From Maledivibacter sp. (GTDB taxonomy: Bacteria > Bacillota > Clostridia > Peptostreptococcales > Caminicellaceae): DNA of 64,000 nucleotides. Made by a program: the position numbers and the translations under genes. The notes beneath the pieces were generated by a model that worked only from the letters and a program-made list of their open reading frames with translations, was not told the DNA's origin and made no database searches. The stretch lies in the NCBI GenBank assembly GCA_025210375.1, contig JAOASB010000029.1, forward strand, positions 248,001 through 312,000. Reading direction: 5' to 3'. Position 1 is the first letter of the stretch. Every line of letters starts with the position of its first letter. Positions 1 through 9,839 of the stretch are shown piece after piece.

Positions 1-2
1 AA

Positions 3-1235
3 TTATCCTTCTCTAAATAGTGGCATACTCATGCATCTTGGGCCTCCTCGACCTCGTGACAGCTCTGATGATGGCATGACATGTAATTTTACACCGTGAT
101 CCTCTAAAAGCCTGTTTGTAACATGATTTCTAGAATAAACAATAACTTCTCCCGGTGAAATGGCTAGTGTATTAGACCCATCATTCCACTGTTCTCTACC
201 GGCATCTATCATATTTCCAGCACCACAGCGAATCAATGTAACCTTATCAAGCTCTAGATATTTTTCAAGTATTTCACTAAGCTCCATGGTTTCCTTTTCT
301 ATTAATAAATCCCCTGGGCCATCTCCCTTTCTTAATGAATACACCGTAAGGGGGCCTTCTATTTCAGGATGAATAGTAAATTTATCATAATCAACCATCG
401 TGAATACCGTGTCTAGATGCATAAATGCTCTTTTTTTTGGTATATCAAAGGCTAGCACCACTTCAAAGCTTTCATCTTTTTCAAATATCCTTTTAGCTAT
501 ACTTTCCACAGCCGGCCCTTCCGTTCTTTCGGATATACCTATAGCTATTACTTTCTCACTTAGTATAAGCTGATCTCCGCCTTCTATAGAAGCATTTTCT
601 TTTCTATCATACCAAAAAGGAATATCTGAATCCTTGAACATAGTATGAAATTTAAATATATATTTTGAAAATAATGTTTCTCTGTTTCTAGTAACTGTCC
701 TCATGTGATTTAAAGAAATTCCCCTCCCTATAGTAGCAAAAGGATCTCTGGTAAAATAAAGATTTGGCATAGGATCTACTATAAAAGGATAGTTGGACTC
801 AATCATATCTGCTAAGGAAGTCCTTTCATAATGACTTATCTCATTTTTCCTAATGCCCTCCATCATTTTATCAACCATTTCTTTGTTAGATGAAAAGCTT
901 AAAAGGTATTCCTTAACAAGCTCTTTTTTTCTTTGACTCATGTTTTTTGCTTCATTAATAAATTCATCAATAAATTCATTTTTAATTCCATCATTTATAA
1001 GGGACTCAGCAGCCAAATCTTCCAAATAGAATACCTCCACACCATTTTCTCTAAAAATATTCGCAAAAACATCGTGTTCTTGTCTTGCAATTTCTAAATA
1101 GGGTATATCATCAAATAGTAATCTATCCATTAAATCAGGTGTCAAGTTTTCTATCTCTTTTCCCGGTCTATGTAATAAAACTTTTTTCAATCTTCCAATC
1201 TCGGAATAGACTTGTAAAGCCTGTTTTTCACCCAT
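3..1235 (-). CDS. arcA: Arginine deiminase
   Basis: Hydrolyses L-arginine to citrulline and ammonia, the first step of the cytoplasmic arginine deiminase pathway that yields ATP through carbamoyl phosphate. At 410 residues it has the usual family length. Seen: GGDQLIL near residue 220, [10 protein letters not shown] near 275, RCGAG and REQWNDGSN near 340-355, and the C-terminal GRGGPRC whose Cys (about 401) is the catalytic nucleophile of the guanidino-modifying fold. The gene is complete: its stop codon lies at the left edge of the window. The ATG follows AGGGGTG and a consensus sigma-A promoter. No arcB, arcC or arcD partner lies on the upstream side, so partners, if present, are beyond the left edge. 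Confidence 0.96.
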   Translation of the reverse strand: MGEKQALQVYSEIGRLKKVLLHRPGKEIENLTPDLMDRLLFDDIPYLEIARQEHDVFANIFRENGVEVFYLEDLAAESLINDGIKNEFIDEFINEAKNMSQRKKELVKEYLLSFSSNKEMVDKMMEGIRKNEISHYERTSLADMIESNYPFIVDPMPNLYFTRDPFATIGRGISLNHMRTVTRNRETLFSKYIFKFHTMFKDSDIPFWYDRKENASIEGGDQLILSEKVIAIGISERTEGPAVESIAKRIFEKDESFEVVLAFDIPKKRAFMHLDTVFTMVDYDKFTIHPEIEGPLTVYSLRKGDGPGDLLIEKETMELSEILEKYLELDKVTLIRCGAGNMIDAGREQWNDGSNTLAISPGEVIVYSRNHVTNRLLEDHGVKLHVMPSSELSRGRGGPRCMSMPLFREG

Positions 1236-1290
1236 ATTTCACCCCTGCCTTCAATTAATCACTACCCAAGTAGTTATTAAATACTCTTTG

Positions 1291-1319
1291 AGTATAATCC
1301 TTAGCATTTCTTTTGTCAA
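1291..1319 (-). promoter_or_regulatory. Sigma-A promoter of arcA with adjacent inverted repeats
   Basis: On the minus strand TTGACA (1314-1319) and TATACT (1291-1296) are separated by exactly 17 bp. Just downstream are two short inverted repeats, TACTC-AAA-GAGTA and ACTAC-TTGG-GTAGT, placed where a repressor could block transcription start. I did not recognise an ArgR box. Confidence 0.75.
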
Positions 1320-1468
1320 TCGTTTTCCTAATACATTTTTGAAAATTCTAAAATTTTTATGTAATTGAGTTCTTTTCTGGTAATATACGAAGATATCCTA
1401 TTTATTTAGGACCCTGTATACTTATTTTGTTTTAATCCTTTACAAGTTATGCAGTTTCCTCAAGTAAA

Positions 1469-1516
1469 AAACCCCCTATATAGGGAAGCTTCAAGCTGCC
1501 TATAAGGGAGTTTATA
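1469..1516 (-). terminator. Rho-independent terminator of the small 53-residue gene
   Basis: On the minus strand ACTCCCTTATAG pairs imperfectly with CTATATAGGGGGT and is followed directly by a run of T. It separates the small upstream gene from arcA. Confidence 0.8.
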
Positions 1517-1556
1517 TATTTTTTATGGTAAAGTGCTATAATGAAAATCAATATGT

Positions 1557-1718
1557 TTATTCTTCCAACTCCATGCATACACCGGTTTCACTATCTATTA
1601 AAACGAATTTCTTATCTTTTGTTACCCCAATACCCACATTATTATTTTTCAGTAAAGTCACTATTGTAGTAACTATCCCCTTCAAGTCTTCCACCGCTTG
1701 CTCCTTGGTCTTTCCCAT
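1557..1718 (-). CDS. Small conserved-looking protein, 53 residues, unknown function
   Basis: ATG at 1718 is preceded by AGGTGA seven bases upstream, and the frame closes with TAA just before a strong terminator, so it reads as a complete one-gene transcript. The product begins MGKTKEQAVEDLKGIV and ends CMELEE. It predicts an N-terminal amphipathic helix (TKEQAVEDLKGIVTTIVTLL) followed by a beta hairpin (VGIGVTKDKKFVLIDSETG), and has no membrane segment or signal peptide. I do not recognise the family. An opposite-strand frame over the same bases has no ribosome binding site and is a shadow. It lies upstream of arcA but has its own terminator, so a functional link is not implied. Confidence 0.7.
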   Translation of the reverse strand: MGKTKEQAVEDLKGIVTTIVTLLKNNNVGIGVTKDKKFVLIDSETGVCMELEE

Positions 1719-2008
1719 ATTAAATCACCTATCCTTATTTAATAATGTAATTCTATAGTATATATAACATTGCTTATAGACCATTATTTTTTGATGACAT
1801 TTTTCTTTAAATTATCTTATATTTATTATAATACAATTTTCTATTATTGTAAGTTTAAAATTATTAAAAGAGGAATTTGTCCTAGTTTGTAGAATTATGA
1901 ATTATATGAATATTATTATGCAATATTTTACTTAATTACATTATTTATTTTAATTCAACTTTAAAATTCCATTTGTTGATATAAAAATATTGAAGGAGAT
2001 TTTCATAT

Positions 2009-3949
2009 ATGAGTATTAAATCTAAATTGATAATTAGCTATATCATTTTAATAGTCTTTTCCATAAGCTGTTTAGGTTTCTTCATTGCAGATAAATCAAG
2101 GGATGCAATTTTTAATGAAGTAACGGAAAAAAGCCAGCGAATCTCAGAATTAATACTTAATATGGTCAGCGTCAGAAATGATTTACTTTCCGAGAAAATT
2201 CGTACTGATTTACACTGTGCAGAACAGAAATTAGACAATCTAGGCTCAATAAAAATAGATGCTGTAAATAGTGTTAAAGTTGAAGATCATAGTCTCCCAT
2301 CTTTATATGCTGGAAGTACTAATTTGACTGTTAATAATGATTTTGTTGATAATATAGAAGAATCTCTAGAAGCGATAGCTTCTATATTTTTACTTATGGA
2401 TCAGAAATTAGTAAGGGTCACTACTAACCTCACCGTGAATAATACAAGGCCAATAGGAAGCTATATTGACAATAAATCTCCCATATACAAAACAATCATA
2501 AAGGATCAGCATTACTATGGGAATTCATTGGTTTTAGGTGAATGGTTTGTAGCGGGCTATAAACCCCTAAAGGATGTAGATGGAAGGATTATCGGAGCAA
2601 TTGCTTTGGGCTATAAGGCTTTAAACAATCATTTAGAAAAAACTATAAATGATGTGAAGATCGGAGAAACTGGCTATGTTTATGTTATGAACTCATCTGG
2701 AGACGTTTTTGTTCATCCCCATATAAAAGGAGATAATCTTGGTAATTATGATTTTTTTAAAAGAATAGCTGCACAAAAAAATGGAATAATAGAGTATGAA
2801 CTTGAAGGAGTAAAAAAACTAGCTGCCTATAGATATTTTGAACCTTGGGACTGGCATATAGTAACTACTGCTAACTATGATGATTTAGAAGCTCCTTCTA
2901 CATCTCTTTTATCTACAATAATTATAATAACATTGATTATCCTCTTACTAAGCATAATATTAGCTATATTCTTAACCCATACCTTTGTTATGCCTATTAA
3001 TAAATTAAAGGGATACATGGAAATAGCAGGTAAGGGAGATTTAACCATCCAATCCGATATAAATACAAAGGATGAAATAGGTGTATTATCAAATAGCTTT
3101 AATTCTATGATTAAGGAAAATAAAAGGTTACTAGAAGAGACAATTAAATATGATAGCTTAAAAACAGAGTTTTTTTCAAATATATCCCATGAATTGAAAA
3201 CACCAATAAATATAATTTTCTCAACCACACAGCTTTTTTCATTATATACCGATAAAGACATTGAAGCTTCAATTGATCCCCTTAAATTTAAAAAACATGT
3301 AAATACAATTAAGCAAAATTGCTACAGATTGCTAAGATTGGTTAATAACTTGATTGATATTACTAAAATAGATTCAGGCTTTATGCTGTTAGATTTAAAG
3401 AACCACAATATTGTTGAGGTGATTGAAAATATTACTATGTCAACCACTGAATATATTAAAAGCAAATCAAGAACAATTATATTTGATACTGATATAGAAG
3501 AAAAAATTATGGCCTTAGATGCAGAAAAAATAGAAAGAATTATTTTGAATCTTATCTCTAATGGAGTGAAATTCACTAGACCAGGAGATAAGATCGAAGT
3601 GAATGTTTATGATAAAGGTGATAATATTCAAATCTCCGTAAAGGATACTGGAATAGGTATTCCAGGGGATAAACTCGATATGATATTTGAAAGATTTAAA
3701 CAGGTAGATCCACTGCTAAGTAGAAGACATGAAGGCAGTGGTATTGGACTATCCCTTGTAAAATCATTAGTTGAAATGCATAAAGGTACAATTCATGTAA
3801 ATAGTAAATGTAATAAAGGCACTGAATTTGTGATAGAATTACCCGTTAGATTAATTGATAATGACAATAGTGAAGAACACAAAAATAATATTAACCACCA
3901 TGCCAATGTTGAAAAAATCGAAGTGGAATTTTCCGATATATATGAATAA
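2009..3949 (+). CDS. Orphan sensor histidine kinase with extracytoplasmic Cache domain
   Basis: Membrane sensor kinase of 646 residues. Order: N-terminal membrane helix (about 7-28), extracytoplasmic Cache-like domain (about 30-300, with the typical GETGYVYVMNSSGDVFVHP strand-turn), second membrane helix (about 302-325), HAMP (about 328-380), HisKA with phospho-acceptor His in NISHELKTP, and HATPase with N box (NLISNGVKF), DTGIGIP and GSGIGLSL glycine loops. No response regulator gene is adjacent, so it is an orphan; the partner and the ligand (Cache domains usually bind small molecules) are unknown. Start chosen from GAAGGAGA ten bases upstream of the ATG. The 290 bp upstream is very AT-rich, with no repeat recognised. 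Confidence 0.92.
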   Translation: MSIKSKLIISYIILIVFSISCLGFFIADKSRDAIFNEVTEKSQRISELILNMVSVRNDLLSEKIRTDLHCAEQKLDNLGSIKIDAVNSVKVEDHSLPSLYAGSTNLTVNNDFVDNIEESLEAIASIFLLMDQKLVRVTTNLTVNNTRPIGSYIDNKSPIYKTIIKDQHYYGNSLVLGEWFVAGYKPLKDVDGRIIGAIALGYKALNNHLEKTINDVKIGETGYVYVMNSSGDVFVHPHIKGDNLGNYDFFKRIAAQKNGIIEYELEGVKKLAAYRYFEPWDWHIVTTANYDDLEAPSTSLLSTIIIITLIILLLSIILAIFLTHTFVMPINKLKGYMEIAGKGDLTIQSDINTKDEIGVLSNSFNSMIKENKRLLEETIKYDSLKTEFFSNISHELKTPINIIFSTTQLFSLYTDKDIEASIDPLKFKKHVNTIKQNCYRLLRLVNNLIDITKIDSGFMLLDLKNHNIVEVIENITMSTTEYIKSKSRTIIFDTDIEEKIMALDAEKIERIILNLISNGVKFTRPGDKIEVNVYDKGDNIQISVKDTGIGIPGDKLDMIFERFKQVDPLLSRRHEGSGIGLSLVKSLVEMHKGTIHVNSKCNKGTEFVIELPVRLIDNDNSEEHKNNINHHANVEKIEVEFSDIYE

Positions 3950-3950
3950 A

Positions 3951-3984
3951 GTAAAAGCGATCAAGACATCAAGATCGCTTTTAC
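3951..3984. terminator. Bidirectional terminator between kinase and LacI gene
   Basis: Perfect 12-bp inverted repeat GTAAAAGCGATC / GATCGCTTTTAC with a 10-base loop. It is U-rich at the end on both strands and lies between two converging genes. Confidence 0.85.
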
Positions 3985-4002
3985 GATTATAGGAGAATAT
4001 CT

Positions 4003-4986
4003 TTAAGTATCTCTTTTTACTAATCTATGGGGAAGTATAACTTGCATATTTTTTACTTCATTTTTATTGAGTTTATCAATTAGGATTTCTACTGATTGAT
4101 AGCCTAGCTCATACATAGGCTGTACAATACTAGTTAAACTTGGATCAACAATCTGGGAAATAATTGTTCCATCAAAGCTTATTATTCCAACATCCTCAGG
4201 AATCCTTAATCCCAATTGCTTTAATGTTTTTAAAACAATGGAAGCTTGAATATCAGAATTGACTAAGAGTCCATCTATACTAGGATGCTCCTCAATTAAT
4301 TTTATGGTCTGTAATCTTAATTTTTCAAAGTCATTACTTCCTTTAATTATGCATTCCGTATTGTAAGGAACTTTTTTTTCTTTATGGGCCTTTTTATAAC
4401 CATCAAGTCTTCCCAATGATGAACTAGAATCTATATAACCCCTAATATAGGCTATATTATTTTTACCCCTTTCAAATAGATATTTACATGCATCATATCC
4501 AGCCCTTTTATTATCTATTGATACGTAGGGAACATCTATTTCATCAAAATATTCATTACACATTACAACGGAATAATCATCGGCGATTTCCTTAAGCTTA
4601 TTTTTATTAATACTTGATGATAAAAATACTGCCCCATCAACCTGTTGGGTTTTTAATAGGTTTATAAAGGTTTCTAATTGATTATTATCAAGTTCAGTTG
4701 TTCCAATGATAACGTTATATCCCTTTTCTTTTATTGCAGTTTCAGCACCCCTAATAATTTCATTAAATATAGGGTTAGAAATAGTAGGTAGCACAATCAA
4801 TATGGTACTGCTTGATTTTTTTCTTAAGTTCTTTGCCAATAAATTAGGTCTATAATCTATTTCTTCTATAACCTTTAATACCCTTTCTCTTGTTTCAGCT
4901 TTAACTTTATTATCATTGTTTAAAACCCTTGAAACTGTTGCCACTGATACATTTGCAAGTTTAGCAACCGTCTTAATTGAACTCAT
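4003..4986 (-). CDS. LacI-family transcriptional regulator of the sugar operon
   Basis: 327 residues. The N-terminal LacI helix-turn-helix (residues 4-24, TVAKLANVSVATVSRVLNND) is followed by a periplasmic-binding-protein-like effector domain (about 60-325). It is the last gene of the operon SBP-permease-permease-glycosyltransferase-GH13-lacI. A terminator lies beyond it and only 20 bp separate it from the GH13 gene, so it is co-transcribed. The likely targets are the two identical 14-bp palindromes with a central CG, the LacI-family signature, in front of the binding-protein gene at 11222-11235 and 11277-11290. The inducer is presumably the imported glucoside or a product of the two enzymes; this is inference. 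Confidence 0.93.
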   Translation of the reverse strand: MSSIKTVAKLANVSVATVSRVLNNDNKVKAETRERVLKVIEEIDYRPNLLAKNLRKKSSSTILIVLPTISNPIFNEIIRGAETAIKEKGYNVIIGTTELDNNQLETFINLLKTQQVDGAVFLSSSINKNKLKEIADDYSVVMCNEYFDEIDVPYVSIDNKRAGYDACKYLFERGKNNIAYIRGYIDSSSSLGRLDGYKKAHKEKKVPYNTECIIKGSNDFEKLRLQTIKLIEEHPSIDGLLVNSDIQASIVLKTLKQLGLRIPEDVGIISFDGTIISQIVDPSLTSIVQPMYELGYQSVEILIDKLNKNEVKNMQVILPHRLVKRDT

Positions 4987-5006
4987 AAAAACACTTCCCT
5001 GTTCAG

Positions 5007-6698
5007 TTAATTATTTAAAGAATATACTCTAACTTCATATGGTCTTAGATTTATATCACTAATATCTTCATATTTGTTTTCGTAATTGGATATCAACAGC
5101 TGACAATTATTGAAATCATTCAATGCCTCTAAGTCTAAATTCACCTTTATTTCTTCATTTGAAAAACTAGCTATAATCAATACTTTTTTGTTATTCCATT
5201 CTCTAATATATGAAAAAACATATTCATCCTTTTCTAATAATAACTTAAACTTACCTTTTCTAAGAACATCATTATTTTTTCTTAATTTAATCATCTTCTT
5301 ATAATAATTATATATGGAATTTTCATCAATTAAATTATTATATACATTTATTTCTTTATAATTTTCATTAACTTTTATCCAAGGCTCTCCATTGGTAAAA
5401 CCAGAATTTTTACTTAAATCCCATTGCATAGGTGTTCTCGCATTATCACGACTAATCTCCCAAATATCTTCCATTACCCTTTTAATATCCTCTTTTCCTT
5501 CCAAAACCCTTTCTTTATAAATATTAGATGTTCTGATATCCCTATAATCATCAATATCTGAAAACCTCACATTTGTCATACCTATTTCGTCTCCAAAATA
5601 TACAATAGGAGTGCCTTTTAATGTCAATAATATGGTGGCCAACATTTTTGCTGACTGTATTCTATATTTTTTATCGTTACCGAAATGTGAAACACTACGG
5701 GATAGATCATGACTTCCAAAAAATATTGTGTTCCAAAGCTTGCCATCTAATGCTATTTGCCACTTATTAATAATCCTTTTAAATTCTACTAAATCAAAAG
5801 CTAACTTTCTGTTTCCTTTTTTATCTAATTCAACATGTTCAAATTGAAGAAACATATTAATCTCATTTCTTTCTTCCCCCGTATATAGATATGCATCCTC
5901 AGGAGTGAGCCCTTGAGTCTGTCCTAAAGCCATAATGCCCTCATATTTTGATAATACCTCTTTATTCATTTCCTTCAAGTACTTATGTACCTTTGGATGA
6001 TTTTGAAAATACTCTTCAGCAGGTAAATATTCTCTAGTATCTCCTACTTTTCTTTTAACATCTGGAAGTCCATCTTCCTTAGCTATCTTATTTATTACAT
6101 CCATTCTAAAACCATCCACACCTTTATCGATCCAAAATTTCATTATATCATAGATCGATTGACGTACCCTTGGATTCTCCCAGTTAAAATCCGGTTGTTT
6201 TTTTGAATATATATGCAGATAGTATTCATCGGTTCCTTCATCATATTCCCAGGCAGAACCCCCTACCTTTGTAGCCAACCAATTATTTGGCTTTTTACCA
6301 TTTTTACCCCTTTTCCATATATAGTAATCACGATATGGATTATCCTTTGATTTTTTTGACTCTATAAACCATTCATGTTCATCGGAGCTATGATTTACTA
6401 CTAAATCCATAATAAGCTTTATATCACGCTTTTTCAATTCTGCTACTAGTCTATGGAAATCCTCCATAGTCCCTAGTTCATTCCAAATACTATAATAGTC
6501 ACTTATGTCATAGCCACTATCATCATTTGGAGATTTGTATATGGGACAAAGCCAAATTGCATCAACTCCTAAATCCCTTATATAATCTAGTTTTGAAATT
6601 ATTCCTTGAATATCTCCAATACCATCTCCATTACTATCTTTAAAACTTCTTGGGAAAATTTCATAGATAACACTATTTTCCCACCATCTATCACTCAA
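5007..6698 (-). CDS. GH13 alpha-glucosidase-family enzyme with Gln at the acid/base position
   Basis: 563 residues, full length for oligo-1,6-glucosidase/trehalose-6-phosphate hydrolase-like GH13. Seen: region I DLVVNHSSDEHEWF (about 98-111), the alpha-glucosidase motif QPDFNWENP (168), region II GFRMD with nucleophile Asp200, and region IV SHD with the stabilising Asp331. Region III, where relatives have GE followed by MPG, reads GQTQG: the general acid/base Glu is Gln260 (codon CAG at 5919-5921). The sequence around it (LTPEDAYLYTGEERNE) is otherwise family-typical, so this is a substitution in an intact protein. The start is TTG after AAGGA; no ATG with a good site was found. Cytoplasmic (no signal peptide). 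It probably acts on what the upstream ABC importer brings in or on the product of the neighbouring glycosyltransferase. Confidence 0.93.
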   Translation of the reverse strand: MSDRWWENSVIYEIFPRSFKDSNGDGIGDIQGIISKLDYIRDLGVDAIWLCPIYKSPNDDSGYDISDYYSIWNELGTMEDFHRLVAELKKRDIKLIMDLVVNHSSDEHEWFIESKKSKDNPYRDYYIWKRGKNGKKPNNWLATKVGGSAWEYDEGTDEYYLHIYSKKQPDFNWENPRVRQSIYDIMKFWIDKGVDGFRMDVINKIAKEDGLPDVKRKVGDTREYLPAEEYFQNHPKVHKYLKEMNKEVLSKYEGIMALGQTQGLTPEDAYLYTGEERNEINMFLQFEHVELDKKGNRKLAFDLVEFKRIINKWQIALDGKLWNTIFFGSHDLSRSVSHFGNDKKYRIQSAKMLATILLTLKGTPIVYFGDEIGMTNVRFSDIDDYRDIRTSNIYKERVLEGKEDIKRVMEDIWEISRDNARTPMQWDLSKNSGFTNGEPWIKVNENYKEINVYNNLIDENSIYNYYKKMIKLRKNNDVLRKGKFKLLLEKDEYVFSYIREWNNKKVLIIASFSNEEIKVNLDLEALNDFNNCQLLISNYENKYEDISDINLRPYEVRVYSLNN

Positions 6699-6745
6699 CT
6701 TTTATTCCTTCTTTCTATATATAGCCATAAACCCCGGCTATAATC

Positions 6746-7969
6746 CTATTTTCCACCCAATTCTAGGGCTTTTAATAAAACGTATTTGTTTTCCCCCATT
6801 TTTTCCATATTATAAATATAACTCTTTTGTAGATCCTTGTACTCCTGCCATCTATCTTTATTAATATATTTTTCAATTTCACAAATCAATGTATTTTCAA
6901 CTTCATCGACTTTTTCTTTAGGATAGTCATATTTTTGTCTGATTTCTTCTACTATACTTAACAGTTTTTTCTTCATATCTTTATAACCAAACATAGCCTT
7001 TAAATAGTATGATAGCTCCTCTAGCCTTGACTCAGATAGATTCTGCTGATTACTGAACATATTCCATTCCATGATGAACCTTCTCATATTATTTTCAAAA
7101 TACTTTAAAAAGTCTTTTTTTGCTTCCCTAGGAGGTCTATGAATAATAGTAACTTCTTTATCACAGCAAAAATATGCAGCATACCTATTATCCTTGGGTA
7201 ATATACCTACCTCATCATTACCATTTTCATAAATTAATCTATTTGCCAAAAGATAAGAAAAATCTTCTCCCCTTGGTACATCTAGGGGATAAAATGATAC
7301 CTGTGCCGTTTCTCTTTTTATGATCATATTTCCCCCGAAACCAAACAAGGTTTCCCTTAAACCTTCATAGTTAATTAATCTTTCCATATCATTGTCCATT
7401 GTGGAAAACTTCTTCCAACTAGTCAATGGATCCGATGCTTTAATTCGAATAGTTCCATTCTTCTCATATGGAGCTGTAATTATATACTTATCCCCATTGA
7501 ATTTTATCAATTGTTTAGCATGTAGTATGTACTGCTCTCTCAATAATTCGTCATCATCTATTTGTATTATTACATCTTCCTTTAAAATCGATGGTATTAT
7601 CAATCCCAGATTTCGGATTTCTGGATATCCTGATGTATCCAAGAAATCATTGTTTGTAATTTCCTTAAGCTTAAATATATCATCATTTGTATATATTAAT
7701 GTCTCATAAGGGCATTTCTCATCTTCAAAGATTTTTCTGATCTTTTTTCTAATTTCACTATCATATTTTGTTTCTTTTTGAGTTGCTACTGCAAATATAT
7801 AAACTCTTAAATTGTCTTCCTTATCAATACCAAGCTTATTTATACTTTTTACAGTCTCAATCAATGTATTTTCCTCATTAAATCTTTCAAAAGAGGTTGG
7901 ATGATCAAAGGAATTATACTTGTTCTCATCAACATCTACATAAACATTAATTACCATTGCAAATCTCAT
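6746..7969 (-). CDS. GT-A-like glycosyltransferase, family not recognised
   Basis: 407 residues, soluble. Nucleotide-sugar transferase features: N-terminal beta strand (MRFAMVINVYVDVD), VIIQIDDDE (about residue 135, candidate DXD metal/nucleotide-sugar site), GFGGNMIIKRE (about 210), PRGEDFSYLL (about 230; the GT2-like catalytic ED pair) and VTIIHRPP (about 265; candidate metal-binding His). The C-terminal 130 residues are helical. Start taken at 7969 because AAAGGAG lies nine bases upstream; a longer frame reaches into the permease gene. It sits between a sugar permease and the GH13 enzyme in one operon. This pairing of a glycosyl-transferring and a glycoside-cleaving enzyme behind an importer suggests making or remodelling a glucoside. 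Donor and acceptor are not deducible. Confidence 0.72.
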   Translation of the reverse strand: MRFAMVINVYVDVDENKYNSFDHPTSFERFNEENTLIETVKSINKLGIDKEDNLRVYIFAVATQKETKYDSEIRKKIRKIFEDEKCPYETLIYTNDDIFKLKEITNNDFLDTSGYPEIRNLGLIIPSILKEDVIIQIDDDELLREQYILHAKQLIKFNGDKYIITAPYEKNGTIRIKASDPLTSWKKFSTMDNDMERLINYEGLRETLFGFGGNMIIKRETAQVSFYPLDVPRGEDFSYLLANRLIYENGNDEVGILPKDNRYAAYFCCDKEVTIIHRPPREAKKDFLKYFENNMRRFIMEWNMFSNQQNLSESRLEELSYYLKAMFGYKDMKKKLLSIVEEIRQKYDYPKEKVDEVENTLICEIEKYINKDRWQEYKDLQKSYIYNMEKMGENKYVLLKALELGGK

Positions 7970-7982
7970 ATGTCTGTCTCCT

Positions 7983-8819
7983 TTACTCTTTAACTCCACC
8001 TTCTAACACCCCTGAAAGTATCCTTTTTTGTAAAGCTAAAACCATTACAATCAATGGTATGATAGTCACTATAGCCGCTGCACTTAATGTCCCCCAGGGT
8101 ACTACATAATCAGTTTGATATAATGTTAATCCCACCGTTACCGTCCTATGGGATTCATATTGATTGAGTATCTGTGCAAATAGATATTGATTCCATCCGA
8201 AAATAAAAACTAATATGCTAACGGTGAAAATCCCGGGCTTAACTAATGGTATTATTATCCTTATAAAGGTTTGATAAATATTTGCTCCATCAATCTCTGC
8301 ACTTTCTTCCAATGAAAATGGAATGGCTTCAAAATAGGCTGTTAAAAACCAAACTGCCATGGGCAAATCTAGGACTGTTATCACTATAGCAAGACCTAAA
8401 TATGAGTTTAACAGCTTTAATTTACTCATCATAAGATATATCGGACTTATAATTGTCACTGGAGGCAAAAGCGATATAGCCAATAGGAATATTAAAAATA
8501 CTTTTTTGCCTTTTATATTAGTCCTTGAAAGGGAATATGCAGCCATGCATGCTATTGTAATGCATATAAAAACAACTAAAATTGATACAACAAAGCTATT
8601 GAATATATATTTCAAAAGAGGCTGCTGGGTAAAAGCATTTATATAATTTTTCAAAGTCCATTCTGTAGGCAATATTTTAGGTGGTATTGCTATGATATCT
8701 TTCTCAGTTTTAAATGAACTAAATAGTAAATATAAAAACGGAAACAGCATTGAACCTATAAATGCCAAAAAAAATAAGATATAAAAGGTTTTGCTTCCTA
8801 TTTTCTTGATTCTTTCCAT
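7983..8819 (-). CDS. Sugar ABC transporter permease, MalG type
   Basis: 278 residues with six predicted membrane helices and the EAA loop SAEIDGANIYQTFIRIIIPL (about 170-190) that docks on the ATPase. It is the second inner-membrane subunit of a CUT1 carbohydrate importer. It lies four bases from the preceding permease stop and is followed within 14 bases by the glycosyltransferase. No ATPase gene is in this operon; CUT1 importers often share a MsmX/UgpC-type ATPase encoded elsewhere. Confidence 0.93.
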   Translation of the reverse strand: MERIKKIGSKTFYILFFLAFIGSMLFPFLYLLFSSFKTEKDIIAIPPKILPTEWTLKNYINAFTQQPLLKYIFNSFVVSILVVFICITIACMAAYSLSRTNIKGKKVFLIFLLAISLLPPVTIISPIYLMMSKLKLLNSYLGLAIVITVLDLPMAVWFLTAYFEAIPFSLEESAEIDGANIYQTFIRIIIPLVKPGIFTVSILVFIFGWNQYLFAQILNQYESHRTVTVGLTLYQTDYVVPWGTLSAAAIVTIIPLIVMVLALQKRILSGVLEGGVKE

Positions 8820-8822
8820 ATG

Positions 8823-9698
8823 TTATCCCACCTTAGTCTTTAATGCATTAACAAACAATAAACTAATAATAAGTGATAAAACAAGCATAGCAACAGCTAA
8901 AGCTGCTCCATATCCAATGTTGCCATAGGTAAAATACGTACTTATGGTATAAATAGATAAACTTTCTGTAGTTCCAGCGGGTCCTCCACTGGTCATGGCA
9001 GCAATCAAATCATAAATCCTAAGTGCGGCCACAACTCTAAATAAAATAGCTACCATCATGGCTGGTTTTATAAGAGGTAAAGTAACCCGGAAAAATTGCT
9101 GTATTTTATTAGCCCCATCTATGGATGCCGCTTCATACAAATTCTTAGGAACATTTTGAAGCCCTGCTAATAATAGTAATGACATATAGGGTGTTGTTTT
9201 CCAAACATCGGCAATTATAACTGCTGCCTTTGCAGTAATTTCTTCTGTCAACCAAGGTATGTACTCCGATATTATCCCCATGGCATACAATTCAGCATTA
9301 ATAATACCATTATGTCCAAACATATATGCCCATATCAAGCCCGATACAATGGTTGGTATAGCCCATGGAATCAAAATAGCTGTTCTTATAATCCCTTGCC
9401 CAAATATTTTTCTATTCATTATCAAGGCCAAAGTTATACCAAGAATCAATTCTAAAATTACAGATATACCTGTGAACTGTACAGTCCATTTAAAGGATTC
9501 TATGAAATGTTCATCTGTAAATATTTTCTTATAATTATCTAATCCAATAAATTTAGATCCCTGTGCTATAGTCTGAACTCTATATTCAAATAAACTTATA
9601 TAAATAGTCTTCATTACTGGATAAAATACAAGGGTTGCAACTAAAAGGACAGCGGGTAATAGGAATATATAACCTATCCTTTGCTTTCTTTTATGCAT
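8823..9698 (-). CDS. Sugar ABC transporter permease, MalF type
   Basis: About 291 residues with six predicted membrane helices. The EAA motif AASIDGANKIQQFFRVTLPL (about residues 190-210) is the ATPase contact loop. First inner-membrane subunit of the CUT1 carbohydrate importer. Two ATGs are in frame. The second (9698) sits eight bases from AGGAG and is preferred over the one at 9704, which is too close. The gene is 216 bp downstream of the binding-protein gene across a large stem-loop, the usual arrangement for making more binding protein than permease. Confidence 0.93.
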   Translation of the reverse strand: MHKRKQRIGYIFLLPAVLLVATLVFYPVMKTIYISLFEYRVQTIAQGSKFIGLDNYKKIFTDEHFIESFKWTVQFTGISVILELILGITLALIMNRKIFGQGIIRTAILIPWAIPTIVSGLIWAYMFGHNGIINAELYAMGIISEYIPWLTEEITAKAAVIIADVWKTTPYMSLLLLAGLQNVPKNLYEAASIDGANKIQQFFRVTLPLIKPAMMVAILFRVVAALRIYDLIAAMTSGGPAGTTESLSIYTISTYFTYGNIGYGAALAVAMLVLSLIISLLFVNALKTKVG

Positions 9699-9839
9699 TG
9701 CCATTTCTCCTTTCAGCCTTATACAAAGATGACTTGGTCTCTTTGCTAGGTTAAGGTTCCATTCGTAGTCAATTTTTCTAAATATAGATTAATATTGGAA
9801 CTTAAATAAAGAAGTAATTTCTAAGAACCTATAAAAATA

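Noticed and set aside
1360..1468. Degenerate family B copy upstream of arcA (GTTATGCAGTTTCCTCAAG)
   Set aside because: Only about 19 bases at one end match; the inner sequence does not align convincingly.
1525..1758. 77-codon frame on the plus strand
   Set aside because: No ribosome binding site; it is antisense to the 53-residue gene at 1557-1718, which has one and ends at a terminator.
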